Positions 56,441 through 64,000 of a stretch of DNA of 64,000 bases are shown here, piece after piece (the first letter of the stretch is position 1; every line of letters begins with the position of its first letter). Position numbers and translations under genes: made by a program. The DNA comes from Marinobacter adhaerens HP15 (GTDB lineage: Bacteria > Pseudomonadota > Gammaproteobacteria > Pseudomonadales > Oleiphilaceae). The DNA is taken from the NCBI RefSeq assembly GCF_000166295.1, contig NC_017506.1, positions 1,612,001-1,676,000 on the forward strand, read 5' to 3'. The notes beneath the pieces were generated by a model. It had not been told where the DNA came from, did not search any database, and was given only the letters and a program-made list of their open reading frames with translations.

Positions 56441-58443
56441 CCGCAGTGGCTGAGCATCAGGTCAACACAGAGGTATTGACCCTGAAGAATGTCAGCGACA
56501 AGGAAGTGGGGTTCGTAATCCCCAGCTACCAGCGCCCTTACGTATGGCGCGATGAGGATGTGATCAAGCTCTTTGATGATATCCGCGAAGCCTTTGTAAC
56601 GGATGAACCCCAATACTTTATCGGCAGTGTGCTGTCTGCGGTGCGGGTTGAGGAAGGGACTCGGATTTATGAGTTAATTGATGGCCAGCAGCGCACGACC
56701 ACTCTGATGTTGCTGTCCTTGGCCTTCAAGGCTGCTGAGGTGCAATCGGAACTGGCAGAAGCCTCCATTTTGGGTGACCAACCGAGGTTAAGCTTCGAGA
56801 TCCGGGATGCTGTGCGCAACTTGTTGGGCAGCTATGCCGGCCTGGAGCGCATGACCCGCCCCGGCCCAGATGCTATCCAGAATGACGCCTACCTAACCCA
56901 TCTGGATGCCAACCTGAGGGTGTTGAAGCAGCAAGTTGCTACGCTTCGAGAAGACAATGATTTCGATCTAGAAGCGTTTGCCGATTACGTGTACCGAAAT
57001 GTGAGCTGGGTAAACAACATCGTCCCGGAAAGCATGGACCTGAATCGACTGTTCGCCAGCATGAATACGGCAGGCATCCAGCTTGAGCCAGTGGACCTGT
57101 TGAAGGCCAAACTGTTTCGCAAGATCACCACGGACAAAGCCCTTTACAGAGTCATCTGGCAGGCATGTGAGCACATGGAGAACTACTTTGAACGTAATCT
57201 CCGGCAGTTATTTCCCAATGCCAACTGGAATGCGATCGAGTACAAGGATCTTAAAGCCTATAAAGGCAAGATCATCGAAGGTAAGGCGGGCGAAACTGAG
57301 GACATTCAGGGCGAGGAGTCCGGAAAGACACTTTTACAACTGCTCGATGAAGTAAAGGCCGGTGACGAGCCCGATAACCTCACGCCAAAAATGGAAGAAG
57401 ACACCCAGGAAGGAATCGAGGACGAAACCGTCTACTGTCGCTCTATCGTGGGCTTCGAGTTGTTATTGATCCATGCCCTGCGGGTTTTCTGTGTCCGAAA
57501 TCAGTGGCCGGATATAGAGGCTCGAATTAAGGCCTCAAACCTGATGGCTTGCTTTGACTGCCTCCTCGAAAAGGATGAGTCCACAATAAAACAATTCGTC
57601 GAGCTTCTGTGGCAGGTGCGCTATCAGTTTGACACCTGGGTGATGAAATGGGCCGAGCATGATGATCAACCTGATCCACAACTGCGACTGACCAATATCA
57701 GCCGCTCTCAATCCAATGGCAAGTATTACATCAATCGTAGCGCTAAGGATTTGGGGAGCCTGGTACAACTCCAGGCAGTTCGTAATTTCACCGGTGACCG
57801 CTCGGCGCATTACTGGTTAACGGCGCTTCTCGCTCAGTTGGTAGAAAAACCTGAAATGGATTCTGAACAGGTATTGTATGTACTGGAGAAACTGGACAAT
57901 CAGCTCTCGCTGACCACCGAAACTCAGAAAGAAGCCAGCTTCAAGATCGCCAGAGGAGAGTTCCCCGCTACCTTGGGATGGGCGTACATGGAGGCCCATC
58001 TCAATAGCGCCAAAGGCACCAGCTTCGAGCACTACTGGTTCCAGAAACTCGAATACCTGCTTTGGAAGCAGGGTGACCATAGCGATGAAAAGCTTAAGCG
58101 ATATCGCATTACTTCAAAGAACTCCGTGGAGCATGTGCACCCTCAGAACGAAGAGTACAAAAATGCCATGCCAAAAGGATCTTTGGATGCTTTTGGTAAT
58201 CTGGTGTTGCTGAGCCCGGGTGAAAACTCGTCCTACAGCAACCAAACCGTTGGCAAAAAAAGGGAAGATTTCAAGGATAAGCCCCGCTATGACTCATTGA
58301 AGCTCAAGGCCATTTTTGAGGTTTATGATGACGCTGGCGGGGAGTGGGGAGAAGAGCAAATCGCCTTACACCAGAAGCGCATGACCGCGTTGCTGGAAAA
58401 TCATTACAGGCACGGAGGGGAACATGGTCAGCCAAACCAATGA
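56437..58443 (+). CDS. DUF262-DUF1524 protein embedded in the hsd operon (second copy, GmrSD-like)
   Basis: The 668-residue protein has the DUF262 domain (IPSYQRPYVWRDEDV, about residues 28-42; YFIGSVLSAV; LIDGQQRTTTLMLL, about 80-93; FASMNTAGIQLEPVDLLKAK) and, at its end, a DUF1524/HNH-like nuclease region (SVEHVHPQN, about 563-571, then LDAFGNLVLLSPGENSSYSN). This is the fused arrangement of GmrSD type IV restriction enzymes, which cut glucosylated or otherwise modified phage DNA. It overlaps the first DUF262 gene by four bases and hsdR by 20 bases, so it belongs to the hsd transcription unit. Confidence 0.9.
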   Translation: MTAVAEHQVNTEVLTLKNVSDKEVGFVIPSYQRPYVWRDEDVIKLFDDIREAFVTDEPQYFIGSVLSAVRVEEGTRIYELIDGQQRTTTLMLLSLAFKAAEVQSELAEASILGDQPRLSFEIRDAVRNLLGSYAGLERMTRPGPDAIQNDAYLTHLDANLRVLKQQVATLREDNDFDLEAFADYVYRNVSWVNNIVPESMDLNRLFASMNTAGIQLEPVDLLKAKLFRKITTDKALYRVIWQACEHMENYFERNLRQLFPNANWNAIEYKDLKAYKGKIIEGKAGETEDIQGEESGKTLLQLLDEVKAGDEPDNLTPKMEEDTQEGIEDETVYCRSIVGFELLLIHALRVFCVRNQWPDIEARIKASNLMACFDCLLEKDESTIKQFVELLWQVRYQFDTWVMKWAEHDDQPDPQLRLTNISRSQSNGKYYINRSAKDLGSLVQLQAVRNFTGDRSAHYWLTALLAQLVEKPEMDSEQVLYVLEKLDNQLSLTTETQKEASFKIARGEFPATLGWAYMEAHLNSAKGTSFEHYWFQKLEYLLWKQGDHSDEKLKRYRITSKNSVEHVHPQNEEYKNAMPKGSLDAFGNLVLLSPGENSSYSNQTVGKKREDFKDKPRYDSLKLKAIFEVYDDAGGEWGEEQIALHQKRMTALLENHYRHGGEHGQPNQ

Positions 58444-61400
58444 GCAGGCGCTGGAAGCTGCCATCGAGAGGGCATTAACGGGCTTGACCACAGAAGCCGT
58501 GAAGCAGGCCGGCAAGGTAAAAGAAACACCGGCGGATGATCTGGTTGCCAATAATGGGTTCCAGCTGGGATTGCCTTACGATTTCAACGCACAGTACGCC
58601 ATTGATGAGAAACTTTTCTGGCGCTTTCTAGAGCAGACTCAGGGCAAAGAACTGGCGAAACTAAAAAAGCACAATTCCACTGATTGGGATCGCAAGCTTT
58701 TGGAGCGTTACGACCGGCTCATCAAGAAGCACGGCATCCTGCACCTTCTGAAGAAGGGCCTGGCGGTAGACGATGCGCACTTCCACCTGATGTACCCGGC
58801 CCCGCTGGCGAGCAGTAGCGAAAAAGTAAAACAAAATTATGCCGCCAATATCTTCAGCTGCACCCGACAGGTTCGCTACTCTCTCGCCAATCCGCTTCAG
58901 GAAATCGACATGGTGTTGTTCCTGAATGGCATCCCGCTGGTGACGATGGAGCTGAAGAACGCCTGGACCGGACAGACCGCCCGTTACCATGGCCAGAAGC
59001 AGTATCGTGAGAATCGTGACACCAACCAGCCCCTACTGAATTTTGCGCGGTGTCTGGTTCACATGGCGGTAGATACGGATGAGGTCTACATGACCACCAA
59101 GCTGAACGGCAAATCGACGTTTTTCCTGCCGTTCAATAAGGGGCACAACCATGGTAAAGGGAATCCGCCAAACCCTCATGGACATAAGAGCAGTTACCTC
59201 TGGGAAGAGGTTTTCACCAAAGACAGCCTGGTGAACATCATCCAGCATTTCGTGCGACTGGATGGCAGCAGCAAGGACCCGCTGAGAAAGCGGACCCTGT
59301 TCTTCCCTCGTTATCACCAGATGGATGTGGTGCGAAAGCTTGTTGCCCATGCTGAGGACCACGGCGTGGGCCATACCTACCTGATCCAGCATTCCGCTGG
59401 TTCGGGCAAATCCAATTCCATTACCTGGGCGGCGTATCAGCTGATCGAGACGTATCCGAAGAACGACGCGGCGGCTGGCGGTAAGGACCAGGATCAGCCG
59501 CTGTTTGATTCCGTGATTGTCGTCACCGACCGGCGCCTGCTCGACAAACAGATTCGGGAGAACATCAAAGAATTCTCTGAGGTTAAGAACATTGTTGCCC
59601 CGGCCTTTAAATCATCAGAGCTGAAAAGTGCCCTTGAGAGCGGCAAGAAAATTATCATCACAACGATCCAGAAATTCCCGTTCATAGTGGAGGGGATTGA
59701 GGACCTGGGTGACAAGCGTTTCGCAGTCATCATCGACGAGGCACACAGCTCCCAGTCCGGCTCGGCCCACGACAATATGAACCGTGCTATGGGCCAGGAA
59801 GACGACGAGGATGAGCAGGACAAGATTCTAAAGGCTATGCGCTCGCGCAAGATGCGTGGGAACGCCTCCTACATGGCTTTCACGGCCACTCCCAAGAACA
59901 CCACTTTCGAAAAGTTTGGCGAAAAGCAGGACGACGGCACTTTTCGGGAGTTCCACCTTTACTCGATGAAGCAGGCGATTGAGGAAGGTTTTATTCTCGA
60001 TGTGTTGGCCAATTACACCACTTACAAGAGCTACTATGAGATTGAAAAATCCATAGCCGAAAACCCGCAATTCGACACCAAGAAAGCTCAGAAAAAGCTG
60101 CGGGCCTATGTAGAGAGCAGCCAGCAGACCATCAATACCAAAGCCGAGATCATGCTCGAACACTTCATCCCTCAGGTGGTGAACACTAAGAAGCTGAAGG
60201 GTAAGGCCAAGGGCATGGTGGTAACCCAGAACATTGAGACGGCCATCCGCTACCACCGGGCAATTTCGCGGATACTGGAAAAGAATGGCAACCCATTTAA
60301 AGCTCTTGTGGCGTTCTCAGGCACAAAGGAAGTGGACGGTATCGAGTATACCGAAGCCGATATCAACGGCTTCTCAGAGAATGACACCAAGGACAAGTTT
60401 GATACGGATGAGTATCGCCTTCTGGTAGTGGCCAACAAATACCTGACTGGCTTCGATCAGCCCAAGTTGTGCGCCATGTACGTGGACAAGAAGCTGGCCT
60501 CAGTGATGTGTGTGCAGACCTTGTCACGTCTGAACCGCGCAGCGCCTAAGCTGGGTAAAAAGACGGAAGACCTCTTCATTCTCGACTTCTTTAATACCAC
60601 TGACGATATCAAAACCGCTTTTGATCCTTTCTACACCGCCACATCCCTTTCAGGCGCGACGGATGTGAACGTGCTCCATGAACTCAAGGATGCGATGGAT
60701 GAGGTAGGCGTTTACGAGTGGCATGAAGTCGAAGATTTTGTGGCGCGTTATTTCGACGGAGAGGATGCGCAGAATCTTAGCCCAATCATCGATGTGGCGG
60801 CATCTCGCTTTGAGCATGAGCTGGAACTGGAAGACGATGACAAAGTCGATTTCAAGATAAAAGCGAAGCAGTACGTGAAGATCTACGGGCAGATGGCCGC
60901 AATCATGCCTTATGAAATCGTTGCCTGGGAGAAGCTCTTCTGGTTTCTGAAATTTCTGATTCCGAAATTAAAAGTCAAAGACCCGGACACAGATGCCATC
61001 GATGAGCTTTTGGAGTCTGTAGATCTTAGCTCATACGGCCTGCAACGAGTGAAACTGAATCACTCAATTTCGCTGGATGAAGAAGAGTCAGGTGTTGATC
61101 CTCAAAATCCCAATCCCCGTGGTGCTCTCGGAGACGGCCCGCAGGAAGATCCTCTGGACGAGATAGTGCGGACTTTTAATGAGCGCTGGTTCCAGGGATG
61201 GACTGCGACGCCTGAAGAGCAAAAGGTCAAGTTCGTGAACATTGCTGAGAGCATCAGGCAGCACCCCGATTTTGAGGCTAAGTACCAAAACAACCCTGAT
61301 CCGCATAACCGTGAGCTGGCGTTCGAGAAAATGCTGAAAGAGGTGATGTTACGCCGCAGGAAAGATGAGTTGGAGCTTTATAAAATGTTTGCGGGGGATG

Positions 61401-61453
61401 CTGCATTCAAGACTGCTTGGATGCAGAGCATGCAGCGGATGGTTGATTACTGA
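58424..61453 (+). CDS. hsdR: Type I restriction endonuclease subunit HsdR
   Basis: The 1009-residue motor-nuclease has an N-terminal PD-(D/E)xK nuclease (EIDMVLFLNGIPLVTMELKN, about residues 160-180, with D, E and K in place), followed by a superfamily 2 helicase: Walker A HSAGSGKSNSITW (about 323-335), DEAH box IIDEAHSSQSG (about 437), FTATP motif III, and QTLSRLNRAAP motif VI. It translocates DNA from an unmethylated site and cuts. The ATG at 58424 overlaps the previous gene by 20 bases and has AGGGG before it. It is the last gene of the five-gene operon. Confidence 0.95.
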   Translation: MVSQTNEQALEAAIERALTGLTTEAVKQAGKVKETPADDLVANNGFQLGLPYDFNAQYAIDEKLFWRFLEQTQGKELAKLKKHNSTDWDRKLLERYDRLIKKHGILHLLKKGLAVDDAHFHLMYPAPLASSSEKVKQNYAANIFSCTRQVRYSLANPLQEIDMVLFLNGIPLVTMELKNAWTGQTARYHGQKQYRENRDTNQPLLNFARCLVHMAVDTDEVYMTTKLNGKSTFFLPFNKGHNHGKGNPPNPHGHKSSYLWEEVFTKDSLVNIIQHFVRLDGSSKDPLRKRTLFFPRYHQMDVVRKLVAHAEDHGVGHTYLIQHSAGSGKSNSITWAAYQLIETYPKNDAAAGGKDQDQPLFDSVIVVTDRRLLDKQIRENIKEFSEVKNIVAPAFKSSELKSALESGKKIIITTIQKFPFIVEGIEDLGDKRFAVIIDEAHSSQSGSAHDNMNRAMGQEDDEDEQDKILKAMRSRKMRGNASYMAFTATPKNTTFEKFGEKQDDGTFREFHLYSMKQAIEEGFILDVLANYTTYKSYYEIEKSIAENPQFDTKKAQKKLRAYVESSQQTINTKAEIMLEHFIPQVVNTKKLKGKAKGMVVTQNIETAIRYHRAISRILEKNGNPFKALVAFSGTKEVDGIEYTEADINGFSENDTKDKFDTDEYRLLVVANKYLTGFDQPKLCAMYVDKKLASVMCVQTLSRLNRAAPKLGKKTEDLFILDFFNTTDDIKTAFDPFYTATSLSGATDVNVLHELKDAMDEVGVYEWHEVEDFVARYFDGEDAQNLSPIIDVAASRFEHELELEDDDKVDFKIKAKQYVKIYGQMAAIMPYEIVAWEKLFWFLKFLIPKLKVKDPDTDAIDELLESVDLSSYGLQRVKLNHSISLDEEESGVDPQNPNPRGALGDGPQEDPLDEIVRTFNERWFQGWTATPEEQKVKFVNIAESIRQHPDFEAKYQNNPDPHNRELAFEKMLKEVMLRRRKDELELYKMFAGDAAFKTAWMQSMQRMVDY

Positions 61454-61573
61454 GGCTTGTGGAAAGGGCTGCATCGTAATTCTGTTGTTTTGCAGTTGTC
61501 TTGGTTAACTCACTTCGCAGCAGGAAGTCCGGTCACCACATACCCAAAGGATTAGGCAAAGGAGCCATTATCA

Positions 61574-62194
61574 ATGCCTTTACAGAACCGAGTCCTCCCT
61601 CAGGGTCTCATTGAACGACACAGTGCCAGAGGCACGTTCATGGGAAATCGGGGCGTTCTTCATGGCACTGACAAAAAACTCAAGCGATTGTTTAAAACTA
61701 AAGCTTGGATTATTTGTTTGCTGGAGTTCAAAGGTCGGAAACGGGAGTTGATGTCCCCGAATGCCTATACAGAACTTTTCTTTCTCGACGAGGTTACGGC
61801 TCTCGCGGCAGGCCATCGGCCCTGCGCAGAGTGTAGGCGTAGCCGCTACAACGAGTTCCGTAAGGCCTGGATGGAAGGGAATCAATGGGAGAGAAGTTCT
61901 GTTATCCGTGCACCGGAGATGGATGAAGTCTTGCACCGGGAGCGAATTGAGGGCGATAACAAAGTAACCTGGAACGGCCGGTTGCTGGATCTGCCCCACG
62001 GCACAATGTTTGAGTTTGATCAGAAGAGCTACGCTATTTGTGACGGCGACATTCTGGAGTGGAACTTTGACGGATATAGCAAAGCTGATCCGGTTACGTT
62101 TCCGGAGGAGGTTGATGTTTTGACTCCGCGTTCAGTGGTTAATGTTTTGTCTACTGAATTCAGACCGGAGTTTCATGTGAGCGCGGCATCGTAA
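61574..62194 (+). CDS. Hypothetical protein with Ada-like half zinc site
   Basis: The 206-residue soluble protein has no known enzymatic domain. Residues about 68-92 (FFLDEVTALAAGHRPCAECR) closely resemble the second half of the Ada N-terminal zinc module (F-x-x-x-x-A-x-x-A-G-x-R-P-C-x-x-C), with Cys84 and Cys87; the first Cys pair of Ada is not seen. The C-terminal ~100 residues are beta-rich. AAAGGAG lies nine bases before the ATG. It follows hsdR after 120 bp and precedes the HIT gene after 86 bp, within the defence island. A role in DNA or metal sensing is a guess. Confidence 0.55.
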   Translation: MPLQNRVLPQGLIERHSARGTFMGNRGVLHGTDKKLKRLFKTKAWIICLLEFKGRKRELMSPNAYTELFFLDEVTALAAGHRPCAECRRSRYNEFRKAWMEGNQWERSSVIRAPEMDEVLHRERIEGDNKVTWNGRLLDLPHGTMFEFDQKSYAICDGDILEWNFDGYSKADPVTFPEEVDVLTPRSVVNVLSTEFRPEFHVSAAS

Positions 62195-62280
62195 ATGCCA
62201 AGCTAAACCGAGGGATAGCGTTAGTGTTAATAGACTCAGAGTGCGCGCGTGCCTGGAACTCTTGGCTGGAAGCTTGAAAT

Positions 62281-62676
62281 ATGAAACAGGGCTGCCCTTT
62301 TTGCACCGTTGCTGAAACGCTTGATAAGGGCTCAATGCCGTCAAACGCATTGGCTCATATCCGCCTAGATGGCTTTCCGGTTTCTGAAGGCCATTTATTG
62401 GTCGTCCCCAATCGCCACGCCGCCGATTGGTTTGATCTTACAGCTGCTGAACAACAAGCGATCATGGAATTAGTCGGGCAAGGAAAGCAGTGGCTCGAAG
62501 AACGTTATCAGCCCGATGGCTACAATATCGGCATGAACTGTGGAACGGCGGCAGGGCAGACCGTTCTACACATGCATTGTCACCTGATCCCCAGGTATGC
62601 GGGCGATCAGCCAGACCCACGTGGTGGCGTACGATGGGTCATCCCGGAGAAAGCGGATTACTGGAGTGGCCGGTGA
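62281..62676 (+). CDS. HIT-family hydrolase
   Basis: The 131-residue protein has the full histidine-triad pattern: N-terminal GCPFCTVAETLDKG with a metal-type Cys pair, LVVPNRHAADWFDLTAAEQQ, YNIGMNCGTAAGQTVLHMHC and the catalytic H-x-H-x-H-x-x in HMHCHLIPRY. HIT proteins hydrolyse nucleoside phosphates and dinucleotides such as Ap4A or AMP-linked amines. It shares a four-base overlap (GTGA) with the next gene, so translation is coupled. HIT proteins beside restriction or nuclease genes have been noted in defence islands; whether this one has such a role is not known. Confidence 0.92.
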   Translation: MKQGCPFCTVAETLDKGSMPSNALAHIRLDGFPVSEGHLLVVPNRHAADWFDLTAAEQQAIMELVGQGKQWLEERYQPDGYNIGMNCGTAAGQTVLHMHCHLIPRYAGDQPDPRGGVRWVIPEKADYWSGR

Positions 62677-63980
62677 GTTTGCTTGATTACGAGAAGCGCT
62701 TCTCAACGCTCCGAGTGAACAGGGGTGCCGCTAATAAGAGCCCTCATAAAGTGGCCATGTTGCAGGCGGTGATGGATCTCGTTGAGTCGGGTGAAGTTGC
62801 AAATAATCGTTTCTATTTTGACGACAACCTTAGAAGTCACTTTACCAAGCGCTTTCAAGAACTGGCGTCTCCTTCGGATCGGAACAATCCCCACTTACCG
62901 TACTTCCATCTCCGAAGCGAAGGGTTTTGGCACCTCAAAGTTAGACCCGGTCAGCACGAGTCATATGCTCAACTTACAACGGCAACATCGCCGGGCGTCA
63001 TTGACGCTCACATTGACCACGCATTTCTTGAAGATGAGCTGTTTGAGCTGATGGGTAACCAGATTGGCCGCGAGCTTCTGAGATCAGCTCTCCTGGTTAA
63101 TCTTGATGACACGTCGATTCGTGAGCTCCTCAAACCTAAGCGTGGGGGCTGGGACTGGCTGGAGTGCGAGTTTCTAGTCAATGATTACGTAAAGATGTTG
63201 GAGAAAGAGCTCGCCGGGGCAAAATACAACAAGTCTGCACATCGCAGGGCTCTCCAACCCCGCCTGAATGGTCGCTCTGAGAGATCAATCGAGGACAAGC
63301 ATCAAAATGTAAGTGCCGTGTTATTGGAACTAGGACTTCCATACATCCCTGGCTACAAACCTTATTTCAACTACCAGAAACAGCTCAAATCCGTGGTTCT
63401 GTCTTATCTTGCCGGCCATCAAAAGCTCGTTGCGCACTTACACGTGGTCGCGGATACCGTTGCCGAAGAGCCGGAATATTATGACCGAGGCTGGGATTCG
63501 GTGTTTGATCCGGAACCTCCAGAGCGCATCCCTAATGTCGATGAGATCCGTCCCAGTTATCTTGCCAAGCACATCGATTTCTCTGAACGTGAGCGTCGCA
63601 ACCGTCAGTTGGGTGAGAGGGCGGAAGAATTCGTGCTTCGGATGGAGAAGCAGCGGCTCACTGCGCAAGGCAGGCCTGACCTGGCTGCGGAAGTTGAATG
63701 GTCGAGTAAAGACCGTGGCGACGGATTAGGTTTCGATATTCGGTCTTTTGACTCGAATGGGGATCAAGAGCGTTTCCTGGAGGTCAAGGCGACGAACTCA
63801 GGGAAATATTTGCCGTTTTTTATTAGCGAGAACGAGCGGGCATTTTCCAATGACTATTCAGACGCTTTTCGTTTGTATCGGGTCTACGAATTTACTACTG
63901 CTCCGAAATTTTTCATCTTGCCAGGGTCGATTGAGCAACATGTGCATTTGTTGCCGCAAAATTACAGAGCTCGGTTTTAA
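62673..63980 (+). CDS. Putative restriction-type protein: sulfur-binding-domain-like N-terminus plus DUF3883 (NOV_C) C-terminus
   Basis: The 435-residue protein starts at GTG 62673, overlapping the HIT stop. Residues about 1-125 resemble the DNA sulfur-binding domain of ScoMcrA-type enzymes: RFSTLRVNRG, SPHKVAMLQAVMDLVESGE (PHK 24-26) and PYFHLRSEGFWHL (76-88). The middle is helical with no family I recognise. Residues about 311-410 resemble DUF3883/NOV_C (ERAEEFVLRMEK, GFDIRSFDSNG, RFLEVKATNSGKY), a nuclease-like fold with D and E-x-K. It is therefore likely a modification-sensing nuclease, perhaps type IV. The domain calls are from pattern memory and need a profile search. Confidence 0.6.
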   Translation: MSLLDYEKRFSTLRVNRGAANKSPHKVAMLQAVMDLVESGEVANNRFYFDDNLRSHFTKRFQELASPSDRNNPHLPYFHLRSEGFWHLKVRPGQHESYAQLTTATSPGVIDAHIDHAFLEDELFELMGNQIGRELLRSALLVNLDDTSIRELLKPKRGGWDWLECEFLVNDYVKMLEKELAGAKYNKSAHRRALQPRLNGRSERSIEDKHQNVSAVLLELGLPYIPGYKPYFNYQKQLKSVVLSYLAGHQKLVAHLHVVADTVAEEPEYYDRGWDSVFDPEPPERIPNVDEIRPSYLAKHIDFSERERRNRQLGERAEEFVLRMEKQRLTAQGRPDLAAEVEWSSKDRGDGLGFDIRSFDSNGDQERFLEVKATNSGKYLPFFISENERAFSNDYSDAFRLYRVYEFTTAPKFFILPGSIEQHVHLLPQNYRARF

Positions 63981-64000
63981 TTCGAAATATTGCCAGTCGC

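Noticed and set aside
51308..63980. BREX, DISARM or CRISPR-type system
   Set aside because: No PglX, PglZ, BrxC or DrmABC-like genes and no repeat-spacer array are present; the genes fit type I R-M with GmrSD-like additions.

Overview
The window looks like the chromosome of a marine gammaproteobacterium close to Marinobacter. The GC content is moderately high, and gene order matches Pseudomonas/Marinobacter in several places: a GntR regulator followed by smc-zipA-ligA, flgA-flgM-flgN divergent from cheV-cheR, and uvrY(gacA)-uvrC-pgsA with tRNA-Gly and tRNA-Cys nearby. The genus is inferred from synteny and protein character, not from a database search.

Layout. 1-9230: the end of rluB, a diguanylate cyclase, a GntR regulator, and the chromosome-maintenance and division genes smc, zipA and ligA. 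9231-16334: a large lipoprotein gene broken by a single-base frameshift, a CBS-domain protein, the cyclophilin-mnmC pair, and an unusual small MshEN-domain protein. 16335-20035: a flagellar and chemotaxis block (flgN, flgM and flgA leftward, cheV and cheR rightward) with sigma-28-type promoters in front of flgM and cheV. 20039-34877: small metabolic, transport and regulatory genes. These include an MFS transporter, a flavin reductase, NhaR, cupin, isochorismatase and DUF938 proteins, GNAT, acylphosphatase, fructosamine kinase and an AEC transporter. The same stretch holds a two-subunit Tat-exported molybdenum hydroxylase, AzlCD and a methyl-accepting chemotaxis protein, plus tRNA-Ser(GGA).

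34977-46817: uvrY-uvrC-pgsA, then a convergent Mla-type ABC lipid-transport operon (STAS-permease, ATPase, MCE protein, auxiliary lipoprotein), the tRNA-Gly(GCC)-tRNA-Cys(GCA) operon, and a two-gene NAD-type formate dehydrogenase (fused NuoE-NuoF subunit plus large molybdopterin subunit). 46954-50720: an SbcD-like nuclease and an SbcC/YhaN-like ATPase, translationally coupled.

51308-63980 is a defence island. A complete type I restriction-modification operon (hsdM-hsdS-X-Y-hsdR) carries two DUF262 genes between hsdS and hsdR; only the second has a C-terminal DUF1524/HNH-like domain. All five genes abut or overlap and read as one transcription unit. Downstream are a protein with an Ada-like zinc-site half, a HIT-family hydrolase, and, overlapping the HIT gene by 4 nt, a protein that joins an N-terminal domain resembling the ScoMcrA sulfur-binding domain to a C-terminal DUF3883 (NOV_C, nuclease-like) domain. 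This last cluster is the best candidate for a little-described system; the DUF262 pair embedded in the hsd operon is the second. I see no integrase, transposase, CRISPR array or phage genes in the window.
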